Below, in pieces: positions 42,549-53,358 of a stretch of 64,000 nucleotides of DNA. The stretch is taken from NCBI GenBank assembly GCA_036924285.1, contig JAYKYS010000024.1, forward strand, positions 2,012,412 through 2,076,411. The letters are read 5' to 3'. Source of the DNA: Asterella californica (lineage: Eukaryota > Streptophyta > Marchantiopsida > Marchantiales > Aytoniaceae). Each line of letters begins with the position of its first letter. Position 1 is the stretch's first letter. The position numbers were made by a program, and so were the translations under genes. A model generated the notes under the pieces. It saw only the letters and a list, made by a program, of their open reading frames with translations. It was not told the DNA's origin and did not search any database.

Positions 42549-44579
42549 TGTCGTGTCGTGGACCGGCTCCTACATGAAAATCAAATTTTGACTTTTGTCG
42601 CTCCAAAGACACTTATGGGCAAGACAAGCTAGGCCCTAGCTTACGAGTTTTTGGCACAATTTCAGATCTCCATTTCCATCACATAGATGGGTAGAGCTCC
42701 TTGTCAGCTTTCCATAGGCACTTTGTCTACTTCGTTTGGACGCCTAGTGGAAACGTTACAGGACTCGAAAGATGGAGAAAATAAGCTAGGCCCCAGCTTA
42801 CGGATTTTTGGCACCACTTCGGATCTTCGTTTTTATCGCACCAGTGGATAGAGCTCCTTGTCAGCTTTCCATAGGCACTTCATCTACTTCGTTTGGACGC
42901 CTAGTGGAAAAGTTACAAGGCTCGAAAGATGGAGAAAACAAGCTAGGCCCCAGCTTACGGGCTTTTGGCGCAACTTCGGATCTTCACTTTCATCACATAG
43001 ATGGGTAGAGCTCGTTGTCAGCTTTCCATGGGCATCTTGTTTACTTCGTTTGGACATCCAGAGAAAAAGTTATGCGATTCGAAAGAAGGTAAATCAAGCT
43101 AGGCCCCTGGTTACTTGCTGACTGGGTATTTAGGGCTTCAGGCGTTATATCAAAGACGCAAGGGGCCTGCTTCTTATTATTCAGGAATTGAGGGTTGAAC
43201 TTCGTACGTACAGACTGTAACAAGGGGGCTGCTTAAGGGGCTAGCTTGCACCTGCGACCTAGAAGCGGACGGTTCGGGAGATTTGGAAGTCCAATGCAAG
43301 CGCGCAAGGCGTCGTTGGATTCAGATCTGAGCAGGCTACGCATTGGTTCAAACGGTTTGGGAAGAGACGGATCGGGGAGTGCATACTGAGAGAAATTGAG
43401 ACGCAGGAAGCAGATTTGGAGTTTTCAGTTACTTGTGAAGGAGAGTTGGACCGTTCGGGCCGTTCCGGAGTCCAAACTTGCTGTCCTTGGATCCATCGGG
43501 ATCAGAACACCGAGTTCTACAGGAAATTGAAGACGATACCAGTTTTCATCGGGCGGTTTGGAAGTTCTGAGTGAAATTGGCTCGCAGGGAAGCGCTTACA
43601 TCAGATTTTCGTTCACCTGCGACCTGAGGTTGGGCTGTTCTTCGCGATAGGTGAGCCAAGCTCTTCGTTCTTGGTGCCTACGCGATCAGGGAGTCTTCAT
43701 CTACTCATAGGAGAAGACTATACGTGGATTGGATTGTTGGTTTGGGTGTGGTGAGCAAGTTTGAGCCGCAGGGAGCCGGTTTACGTCAGTTTTTTGCAAC
43801 CTGCGACCAAATTTCTTGCGTGGTTTTGCAAGGGGAACTCCAAACGACTTGTTTGGAGTCTTGTTGGGTTCAGGGTAGCTAGATCTATCTGCCAGCGAAG
43901 ACGGATATCAGTTTGGACGATCCGTTTGTGCGGTGTGAGCGGTTTTAAGCCGCAGGGAGGAGTTTTTGGAGGTTCGGTCACCTGCGACCGAAAATTGACG
44001 ATATCTCGACTATCGGGAGTCGGATTTGAAGGTTTCTTGGGCCAACGGAGTCAGCGAAGGAGACCCTATCGACATCTGAAGTCCGTTCAGCGAAAGAAGA
44101 AAGTTCCCAGATAGGTCTTTTTCGGTTCTTTTGCTACAGGTTTCGTCCTTTTGAGTTCGTTAAGGACTTAGTTGGTTGTGTATGGCTTGTGGTAGCTAGC
44201 TTTAGCCAAGAGCTAGTGTGTGGATGTGATTTGGACTTGGGTTTGGATCGCGTGATACTGTTGTGGCTCTGGTTGTTAGCAAAGAGAAGTTTCTCTTGCT
44301 TTGAGCTACGCTTCGGCGATTTCAGGCTAGGGTTGCGATTCAGGGGTTTGTTTTAGGGCTTCTGAAGTAGGTTACAGACCGCTCTGGTTTGTTCCTCAGT
44401 TTTGTGCTGTTTGGAGAAAGAATCGACAGTGTACATACTTTCAGAGTGGTATATATCGCAGCATTCCTTTTCGTGGTTGTTCTTCTCTGTCTTGGCTCTG
44501 TTCGGCACACAGCATCTCCACAGCCAGGAACCTCGCGTTTTCCTGGACATCCTTCACGCACAAAATATCCGACACGATA
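42549..44579 (+). repeat. Solo LTR of family C (2031 bp)
   Basis: Starts TGTCGTGTCGTGG and ends CCGACACGATA. The same four bases ACGT flank it (42545-42548 and 44580-44583), which defines both ends and shows that one LTR alone occupies the site, so the internal region was lost by LTR-LTR recombination. Inverted relative to the LTR at 48598-50614. Its left part carries about four copies of a roughly 120-180 bp subrepeat (AGCTAGGCCCYAGCTTACG near 42625, 42783, 42940 and 43095). ORFs across it are chance. Confidence 0.9.
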
Positions 44580-44859
44580 ACGTGCACGATGCCATGGATG
44601 AAATGTGACCTTTTATTATAAATTAACCGGAGATGACAATCACTTACCATGTGATGCCTGTGAAGCAGAGACCAGATGATCGAGGTGTATATCAAGTCTG
44701 CCGTTCGCTGATTTGGAACAAAATGGCTACCAGGCTAGAATTATATCTGGAGAGGGCACAACGTTGTGATTAAAAGTATGTGATCCTTAAGCTCACGCGC
44801 TATTGTGATGTGGTTCAAGTAGAAGGTCGGTAAACTTCTAGATTGGGGGCCGAGATAAG
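44580..44859. other. Target sequence right of the solo LTR
   Basis: About 280 bases of sequence between the solo LTR and the copia LTR. No gene or repeat recognised. Confidence 0.5.
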
Positions 44860-45108
44860 TGTTGGAATAGAACTACTGGTAAAATAGGATAAGGTAAAAC
44901 TCTAAGTCACGGCATAAGGACGGTGTGAGTGTGTGAGAGCTCCTCAAGAGAGTGTAGACAGAACCAAGTAAATAGATTACTTAATAATGTACAGTGGCCT
45001 TGGGTCTGGATAATATACTCTTGGTCTTGGCCTTGGTGACCTTACGAAAGGTCACCACCTAATAACCTGAACCTATTACTGAACGTATATTCACACTGTA
45101 TTCTAACA
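44860..45108 (-). repeat. 3' LTR of copia element G (249 bp)
   Basis: On the minus strand it begins TGTTAGAATACAG and ends CTATTCCAACA, and is preceded by a PPT (TTGAGTGGGAG). The terminal inverted repeat TGTTRGAATA/TATTCYAACA is typical of copia. The partner LTR is absent. Confidence 0.75.
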
Positions 45109-45142
45109 CTCCCACTCAATAACAGTTCGGATAAAAATATTA

Positions 45143-46620
45143 CTAGCTAGAAAACATTCCTAGCTTTGGTAGTATATAGTCCAACTTGGGGACTGGTAAG
45201 CTCTTTGTCAGAATATCTGCAACCATGTCCTCAGTAGGACAATATCTAACTTCTATAACTTTTTCAGCGACGTGATCTTTGATGAAGTGATATTGGATGT
45301 CGATGTGCTTCGTACGATCGTGGAACTTGCTAGTGTCGACAAGGACCATCACACTTTGGTTGTCACAATATGTAGCAGTGGGTTCCTTGTCGTGCAAGCC
45401 GACGTGAGTCAGGAGCTGACGTAACCAGATTGTCTCTGAACCAGATTGTCTCTTAGCTCGTGCTAAGAGCTACATATTATGCCTCTGTACTTGACAGGGC
45501 TACTGACTTCAGTCTCTTAGAGGACCAGCTGATGGCTCTTCCAGAGTAGATGAAACAATGTCCTGATGTGGACCATCTTGTCTCTACATGTCTTCCCCAG
45601 TCAACATCGGAGTAACCGAATAGAGAGTAGGACAGGGGTGACTGAGCATACTCAAGGTATAAATTCAAAGTTCCCTTGATGTAACGAAAAATCTGCTTCA
45701 TAGCGGCAATGTGTCTAGATCCAGGACTACTCATAAACTGAGAAGTACACTAATGGGATAAGACAAATCAGGACGAGTGCATACTGCGGTCCAATTAATA
45801 GAGCCGGCTGCACTTTGGTAAGGATAACTATTACATAGCTTCTTTTCATCTTTAGTGACAGCAGAGTCATCCGAGTAAAGTTTCTCACCTGTAACTAGAG
45901 GGGTGCTTACAGATTTGCAGTCCTGAAAGCCAAACTGAAATAGTTTCTGTGTCAAATACAAAGTTTGACTAAGTCTGATGGTGTCAGAAGATGGATCACG
46001 GTTAATTTCAATGCTAAGACAATGATGGACCAGATCAATGTCAGTCATTTTGAACCGTGAGCTCAATTTCCCTTTTACATGGGATAGTAGAGCCTCACTG
46101 CTACTGACAATCACGGTGTCATCCACGTAGAGGGCAAGGATGACGAAGTGTTGTTTCTGATGCAAGTAGTAAACGTTTACGTCTGTACCGGACTTAGCAA
46201 ATCCAAGAGAAAGCAAGAATTTGTCGATGATCAAGTACCATTCTCTTGATGACTGTTTAAGACCATGGAGAGTCTTAAGCAATCTGCATACTTGACTACG
46301 CCTTGCCGTAGTCACTCCTTCCGGAACACACATGTATATTTATTCGTTAAGTGTCCCATTCAGAAGTGCAATTTTAACATCCATTTGATGAACATGTAGA
46401 TTATACTGCATTGAGATGGCAAGGATGAGCCGTATTGACTGAATATGGACTACGCAAGTGTACTATTTCTGTGTAATCCAACCCGTAGATCTGAGTGAAA
46501 TCGTGAGCCACGAGTCTCGCCTTGTAACGAGCAATGGACCCATCGGTATTAAGTTTCAACTTAAAGGTCCACTTACATGTTATTGACCGGCGTCCTTGTG
46601 GCAAGTCGGTGAGCTTCCAA
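45143..46620 (-). pseudogene. copia RT and RNase H of element G, broken
   Basis: RT pieces, from upstream down: KWTFKLKLNTDGSIARYKAR (46401-46604), then LLKTLHGLKQSSREWY and a catalytic LYVDDTVIVS (YVDD) at 45731-46333. RNase H follows at 45477-45734 (SPGSRHIAAMKQIFRYIKGT, YSDVDWGRHVETRWSTSG, ALSSTEA) and 45143-45397 (CDNQSVMVLVDTSKFHDRTK, RYCPTEDMVADILTKSLP). Frames change between each block. Order and motifs are unmistakably Ty1/copia. Confidence 0.9.
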
Positions 46621-46851
46621 GTACCTTGTTAGATTCATGAGAATCTAACCCCTCCTCTATTACTCTTCTCCACTGATCGGCATCAGGAGAAGATACTGCT
46701 TCTGTGTAAGAAACAGGTTCCATTAGCACAGGTCTGAGAGTTACCATCAATGCACGCTTGATGTTCTTCCGGGACTTCGGGATCAGCGATGAAAGGTCAT
46801 AACCTTCATCTGAGTTCCGTTGTGAAGGAACTGAATGTCGAGCTGATCGTC

Positions 46852-48400
46852 TCAGTGGAGGCGGTGCTGGGAAATCCCATGGAGGAAGAGAGGGCTCGTT
46901 GTGGATAGGAACAGAAACGCGTGGTGAACGGGGTGATGTGCGTCTAAGATAGGATGGCGCGGGCTCAAGTTCTCTACAAGAGGAGAGTGATTGTGTGTAT
47001 GGCTTGAGGAGTGAGAACGTGGAGGGCGACTACTCCCACTGGATTGTGTCCTACTAGTGACTCCTCCGCCAAGGTCATGACTGCTAGAGACTTCTCCTCT
47101 AGATCCAAGACCGACGGATGGGATTGGAGTTGGACCGACAGGAGATGGCAGAGGAACTCCCACTGAAGGGAAACCGGGAGAGACGGACGGAACGTAAGCT
47201 AGGCCAGCAAAAGGGGCAGGCACAGTATGATAAAAATGGATGTCGGTCTCAGGAGACGCTTGAGTGAGTGAGGGATCAGCAGAGAGGACGGATGTGGGAG
47301 GGAGAGTCAGGGAAGACTCATCGAAGATAACATCATGAGAGATGAAGGTATGACCGTCAGATTTTCTTTGCAAATGGTAGCCCTTACTCTGGCCGCTATA
47401 GCCAAGGAAGATACACTCATGAGAGCGATCATCGAGCTTTGTGCGCTCAACCTCAGGGACCTGAGAAAAAGCGCGACAGCCAAAGACGCGCAGAAAGGAG
47501 AGATCGGGTCGGCGAGGAGTTGTGGAGGCATAAGAGTGCCAGAGTTCATAAGGTGTGATCATAGACGGGATAGCCTTAGACGGACACCGGTTTTGGAGGA
47601 AGGTGGCACAGATGATTGTTTCACCTCAAAAGGGCTTGATAAGACTGGAAGTGAAAAGCATAGAACGGACAGCATCAAGCAAGCTGCGGTTCTTACACTC
47701 AGCAACACCATTCTGCTGAGAAGAGTAAAGGACTGTGAATTGACGATGGATGTCGCGCTCACAACAAAAAGTGTCAAAAGCAGCTGAACTATAATCCTCG
47801 CCATTGTCAGATCACAAAGTGACAAGAAATTGACAAATGACGCGCTCAGCAAATACGAGATAGTTTCGAAAAGCAGTAAAACAATCACTCTTATAGTAGA
47901 AGAGACGAGTGACAATGTAGCACGAGTAGTCATCAATGAAGGTGATGAAATGTTCATAGCCGGAAAAAGTGCAAGGAGAGATGCGATCACTAATATCGGA
48001 ATGAATCAGTGCCAAGACGAGTTGATCGAGTGGAGCTAGCACGTGGGAATTTAGTGCGTGTATGCTTGCCGTGTGCACAAGCTGGACAAATATCCTCAGA
48101 GAGTGGAAGGGAAGGGAGGTCGGTAACATACATGCGGTGGCTCAGCTCATGTACTCTATGGTGGTTGATATGACCGAGTTGTTGATGCCACAAGGTAGAG
48201 AGATCACCCGTTGTAGTAACAAGGACACAGGGTCGAGGTGGCGTTGGTGTAGGAGTCCTGCTACCAGATGTGAAACCCTGAAGGTCTTCCAACAGATGCG
48301 GAGGAGACTGAAGTCTAAAAAATGAACCGGACTGCTCGGAAGTGACAGACTGCAGACCAAGAGGAACCCAAGGTGAAACTTGGTTTAGAATTGAAACTTG
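46852..48400 (-). pseudogene. copia integrase of element G, broken
   Basis: From upstream: the pre-integrase zinc region LWHQQLGHINHHRVHELSHR ... CPACAHGKHTR (47990-48200); the catalytic core HSDISDRISP, YEHFITFIDDYSCY, then SDNGEDYSSAAF and QNGVAECKNRSLLDAV in shifted frames (47560-47990); and the C-terminal part with TPYELWHSYAS, LRVFGCRAFSQVP and CIFLGYSGQSKGYH (46852-47562). A Pro/Ser-rich linker follows before RT. Several frameshifts and stops. Plus-strand ORFs over 47335-48039 are shadows of this gene. Confidence 0.88.
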
Positions 48401-48597
48401 GTAAGTCGGTTCGCGGTCAGGCCTGGTAGGTTGGGTCGGGCCTTGTAAGCCGGGCCGTGGGTCTAGAAGACACTGCGCGGGTGGTGCGGTCGTAGTGGCG
48501 AGGTGACGGGTGGTCATAGTGGTCAGTGGCGCGGCTCGCCGCAGATCCCGAAGGGTCAACGTCAGTGGCGCAGTGCCCAGGTCGGCGGAGATCACGG

Positions 48598-50614
48598 TAT
48601 CGTGTCGGATATTGCGTGAAGGATGTCCAGGAAAACGCGAGGTTCCTGACTGTGAAGATGTTGTGTGCTGAAACAGAGACAAGACAGAGAAGAACAACCA
48701 CGAAAAACGAACGCGCAATATATACACTCCAAATGTATGTACACTGCCGTCTCTTTCTCCTAACAGCACAAAATGAGGAACAGACCAGAGCGGTCCGTAA
48801 CCTACTTCAGAAGCCCTAAAACAAACCCCTGAATCGCAACCCTAGCCCGAAGTCGCCGAAGCGTAGCTCAAAGCAAGAAAAACTTCTCTTTGCTAACAAA
48901 CAGAGCCACAACAATATCACGCGATCCAAACCCAAGTCCAAACCACATCCACGCACTAGCTCTTGGCTAAAGCTAGCTACAACAAACCGTACACAACCAA
49001 TTAAGTCCCTAACGAACTCAAAAAGACGAAATCCGTAGCGAAGGAACCGAAAAAGACCTATCTGAGAACTTTCTCCTTTCTCCGAACGATCTTCAAATGT
49101 TGATAGGGTCTCCTTCCCTGACTCCTTTGGCTCAAGAAACTTTCAGATCCGACTCTCGGTAGTCGAGATATCGTCGATTTTCGGTCGCAAGTGACTGAAC
49201 CTCCAAAAGCTCCTCCCTGCGGCTTAAAACCGCTTACACCGCATAAACGGATCGTCTAAACTGATATCCGTTTTCGCTGGTAGGTAGATCTGGCTACCCT
49301 GAACCCAACAAGACTCCAAACAAGCCGTTTGGAGTTCCCCTTGCAAAACCACTCGAGAAATTTGATCGCAGGTTGCAAAAAACTGACGTAAATCGGCTCC
49401 CTGCGACTCAAATTCGCTCACCAGACCCAAACCAACAATCCAATTCACTTACAGTCTTCTCCTATGCGTACATGAGGACTTCCTGATCGCGTAGGCACCA
49501 AGAACGAAGAGCTTGGCTCACCGATCGCGAAGAACAATCCAATCTCAGGTCGCAGGCGATGAAAACCCTAACGCAAGCGCTTCCCTGCGAGCCAATTTCA
49601 CCCAGAATACCCAAACCGTCCGATGAAAACTCGTATCGTCTTCAATTTCCTGAAGAACTTGTTGTTCTGATCCCGATGGATCCAAGGACAGCAAGTTTGG
49701 ACTCCGAAACGGTCCGAACGGTCCAACTCTCCTTCACAGGTAACTGAAAACCCCAAATCTACTTCCTGCGTCTCAATTTCTTCTAGAACACAACCCCCGA
49801 TCCGTCTCTTCAAGAACCGTCTTAACCTGTGCGTAGCCTGCACAGATCTGAACCCGATGACACCTTGCGCGCGTGTATTGGACTTCCCAATTCTTCAAAA
49901 CGTCCACCGACAGGTCGCAGGAACAAGCAAGCCCCTTAAGCAGCCCCCTTATCACAATCTCTGTACGTACAGTTCTCTCTTGACTAATAAGAAGCAGGCC
50001 CCTTGCGTCTTTGATATAACGCCTGGAGCCCTAAATACCCAGTCAGCAAGTAACTAGGGGCCTAGCTTGATTTTACCTTCTTTCGAGTCGCATAACTTCT
50101 TCTCTGGATGTCCAAACGAAATAAACAAGATGCCCATGGAAAGCTGACAGCGAGCTCTACCCATCTATGTGATGAAAGTGAAGATCCGAAGTTGCGTCAA
50201 AAGCCTGTAAGCTGAGGCCTAGCTTGTTTTCTCCATCTTTCGAGTCTTGTAACTTTTCCACTAGGCGTGCAAACGAAGTAGATGAAATGCCTATGGAAAG
50301 CTGACAAGGAGCTCTATCCACTGGTGCGATAAAAACGAAGATCCGAAGTGGTGCCAAAAACCCGTAAGCTGGGGCCTAGCTTATTTTCTCCATCTTTCGA
50401 GTCCTGTAACTTCTCCACTAGGCGTCCAAACGAAGTAGACAAAGTGCCTTTGGAAAGCTGACAAGGACCTCTACCCATCTATGCGATGAAAATGGAGATC
50501 TGAGATTGTGCCAAAAACCGTAAGCTGGGGCCTAGCTTGTCTTCTCATGAGTGTCTTTGGAGCGACAAGCATCGAAGTTTGAGTTTCAAGTAGGAGCCTG
50601 TCCACGACACGACA
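48598..50614 (-). repeat. 3' LTR of element C (2017 bp)
   Basis: Reads TATCGTGTCGGATATTGCG at the left and CCACGACACGACA at the right, i.e. TGTCGTGTCGTGG...CCGACACGATA on the minus strand. Colinear with, and inverted relative to, the solo LTR at 42549-44579. The subrepeats AAGCTGRGGCCTAGCTT recur near its right end. Confidence 0.88.
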
Positions 50615-50626
50615 TCCACCCCCTCT
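50615..50626 (-). other. Polypurine tract of element C
   Basis: Minus strand AGAGGGGGTGGA immediately before TGTCGTGTCG; same PPT type as element A. Confidence 0.75.
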
Positions 50627-51453
50627 GAACCTGTGCATCCTCCGGTATGCACCAGAGATACCAACCAAGGAGTGGACCGGCTTATCGTCCTACTTCCCAT
50701 CGTAACCAACCTCACCTTCAAGATCTTCTGCATAATCCTCATCCTCAAATTGAAACTCCGTCAAGATATCTGCTAGATCGACCTCCTCATCTCTCGTTTT
50801 GAAAATCTTGACACGTTTACCTGCCACTGGTACCTTCAAGCTCGTCCCATCCAACTCTTGCAAGGCGTAAGTTGCGTTATCATGAACCTTCTTTACCACA
50901 TACAGACCAAACCATCTTCTAGAAAACTTCCGGAGTGCACTATGCTGGTTGTCTAGACTGTTGTCATAGACTAACACCCAATCACCTTCCTTGATTTCTC
51001 TGGATCTCAAACGATGTCGCTGATCAAATCTGACCTTGTTCTTCAACCGTGCTTCTCGCAACCTATCCAAAGCAATTTGGATATCCTTTGGTCTTCTCTC
51101 TAACTGCCTAATTCGAATAGCAAGAAGCTCTTCTCTAGTCAAATTGTCCTCCCAAGGTAACACACTCCATGTCAGAACGTGTTCTTCAATCGGCATGATA
51201 GGCTTCTGACCTGTGATGAGTTCCACCGGCATATAACCTGTCACCGAGCTGTGCGTCGTTCTATCTGCCCATAACGCAAATGGTAAGAGTCGAGGCCACT
51301 CGCACACCCTTCCATTGCAAGCCTTCACCAAAGCCTTCACAATGGGTGGATGACCACGTTCACTCTTGGCATTCCCTTCGGGGTTGTAAGCAGTTGTCAG
51401 TGACAACCTCACCCCACACCTTGCAAAGAATTCACGAGCCTCATGTGCATCTA

Positions 51454-53358
51454 TGTAACACACAAGAAAACCAAAAGATGCTCGAAAGTAGTAATTTAAG
51501 GATCGAACCCACAGAGATGCAAGTAAAGATCATCCAAAAGTAGTAAACACGTGATAAAGGTGATTCTTTATAGTTGTCTTTTATTCTCACGGGCAGAAAT
51601 CAGTCCCGGTAGAGATCAAACTCAGATCTATCCAACAAGACAGAGTTGACAATCCTGACAAATAAACATAACAGGTACTGAACAGGTCAGGGACCTCAAG
51701 AAACAGATAAACAACAGAGAAACAGAGCCACGGGCAGAAATGTCACATGAAGAAGTACTGCTGAAGTGCTACTAAGTAGCCTCTAACAACATAAATGCTA
51801 AATATCTTCACACTGAGTTACTTTCACTACTACTGCTCTCGGAAATCTCTGGCGAAGAAGACTCTTTTTCCGCCGAAGAACCAGATTGAACTTCTTCCTA
51901 AGTGTTCTACCAAAGAACAACTTCTTCCAAAGTCAACTTCGCCCAAAACCGTCTTCGTAGTAAACTAACTCCGCAGATGCTGGTCTATTCTCAGTCCTCG
52001 CCGTAAACGTTCTACTCTGATTTCAAATGTCAACAGCAAATTCTTCGGCACCCAGACTAATTCCTACCACAGCAAACTACGATACTTCGTAGGTAAATCT
52101 TCAGACGAAGACAAAACACTCAATGGCTCCGCAAACTCAGGAAATAGAAAACTCAAAAATGATAAAACACATAGAGGTCCTGAATACGAACAACACAACG
52201 CTTATATACAGATTTTCCCGAAGATGACGGATCTTCTTCCTAAGAAGTCGGGCGTACTTCTGGACGGTCGGATGAAGGTCCTGTGTCCGAAACGACACCA
52301 GGATCGACACCACTTTCTACTGCTAACTCTCTACCTATCTCACAAACTGAGAACTCTACGGTTGCTCTAACCTCCCTAAGCTCTCTAACTACTCGCTGTC
52401 CTAACCTAGCTACCCGGTTCCTAGCTGAAGTACCCTCCGCATCTGCAGCTAAAAACTCCTCTCTAACCTGACGAAGAAATCCCAATTCTTCGGTGTCTAG
52501 CTCAACGGCGAAGTAGTTCTTCAACACCGGCTCGACCCTGCTCCGAAGTTGAGCACTCAGCTCCTCGGCCTTAATTGTGCGTCGCTTCAGATCCTCGATC
52601 TCCTGCGTCATCTCCGCGACGACATCCAGGTTCTTGTCCCGCTGAAGTCGTACCTCGTCCAACTCTTTCTTCATCAAAGACAGAACCTTCTCATGCTCGT
52701 TGTCGCGATCAGTCTTCTGCTGAAGAAGTTCCTCCTTCTCTGATGTTACATTCTTCAGTTCATCGGTCCTCATCTGTGCCTCCTTCTGGGCCATGCGAAG
52801 TGCAGCTCTCAGATTCTCCTTCTCTTCCTTCCAGTTACCTCGGCCGAAGTGCATCGTATGCACTAACTCTGTCAGGTTCAGCTTCCTACCGACGACTTCC
52901 TCGCAAATTGGCTTCCTCGCCCTAAACTGACGTACTTCGGCGTTCGGTAAATGCGGCTCTCTGCGCCCTGCTATCGCTCGCTCTGGGAATAGTAAAAGAG
53001 TAAAGTAAACAACTTGTTACCTTACTTATATCCCGCGATAAGCTTTCCTGCACGTGCCGAAGTTAAGTTTTCCTCTTGACGACTGACATTCTTCAGTCGA
53101 CTGTAACTTCGTCATTCGGTCTCCGATTGCTTCGCACAACATATCGTTAGAAAGCTCTTCGCCCGAGGAATTCATCTATGAGAAAATCATATTTCAGTGT
53201 CTTCATGGATTCGATAAATTCCTCCAGAACTGAGGTTCTTCACTAAACTTCTAATTAACACTATTCTACTCATATCGTTTATCTTCTATCATCTATTCTT
53301 CTTATTTACTTTACAACTAATCAATTAATTAACAAAAACGAAAAAACAAGGCTTCACA
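51454..53358 (-). mobile_element. Insertion H: 1905-bp retroelement-like insertion with TSD ATCTA
   Basis: Bounded by TGTAACACACAAG and GGCTTCACA (TG...CA) and flanked by ATCTA on both sides (51449-51453 and 53359-53363), inside the integrase reading frame of element C. No internal LTR pair is seen, so it is a solo LTR of a large-LTR element or a non-autonomous element. On the minus strand the right part near the end reads CATCTCTGTGGGTTCGATCC, a sequence style I associate with plant LTR termini. It carries a coiled-coil ORF on the minus strand. Confidence 0.85.
52240..52982 (-). CDS. Coiled-coil ORF inside insertion H
   Basis: The clear ORF is 52240-52863 (GTG or the ATG three codons later). 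The frame stays open upstream to about 52982, where ATTCCCAG looks like an intron acceptor, adding ERAIAGRREPHLPNAEVRQF and ICEEVVGRKLNLTELVHTM. The next about 100 residues are Glu/Lys-rich heptads (KEEKENLRAALRMAQKEAQ, VLSLMKKELDEVRLQRDKN, EMTQEIEDLKRRTIKAEE) that predict a long coiled coil; the end is Pro/Ser-rich. No retroviral motif is present. Similar coiled-coil ORFs accompany some plant non-autonomous LTR elements; a captured host exon is the alternative. Confidence 0.55.

Larger units (their letters stand above)
44860..48597 (-). mobile_element. Element G: decayed Ty1/copia retrotransposon, 5' part lost
   Basis: Minus-strand copia element with its 3' LTR at 44860-45108, RNase H, RT and integrase in the copia order (integrase upstream of RT). 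Its 5' end is cut at 48597 by the C-family LTR, so gag and the 5' LTR are missing. Many frameshifts and stops. Confidence 0.9.

Noticed and set aside
47335..48039. Plus-strand ORFs (150 and 69 codons) in the copia region
   Set aside because: They are antisense shadows of the copia integrase (HSDISDR..., FITFIDDYS on the minus strand).
42549..50614. A single retrotransposon with LTRs at 42549 and 48598
   Set aside because: The two LTRs are inverted relative to each other, and the first has its own ACGT duplication on both sides.
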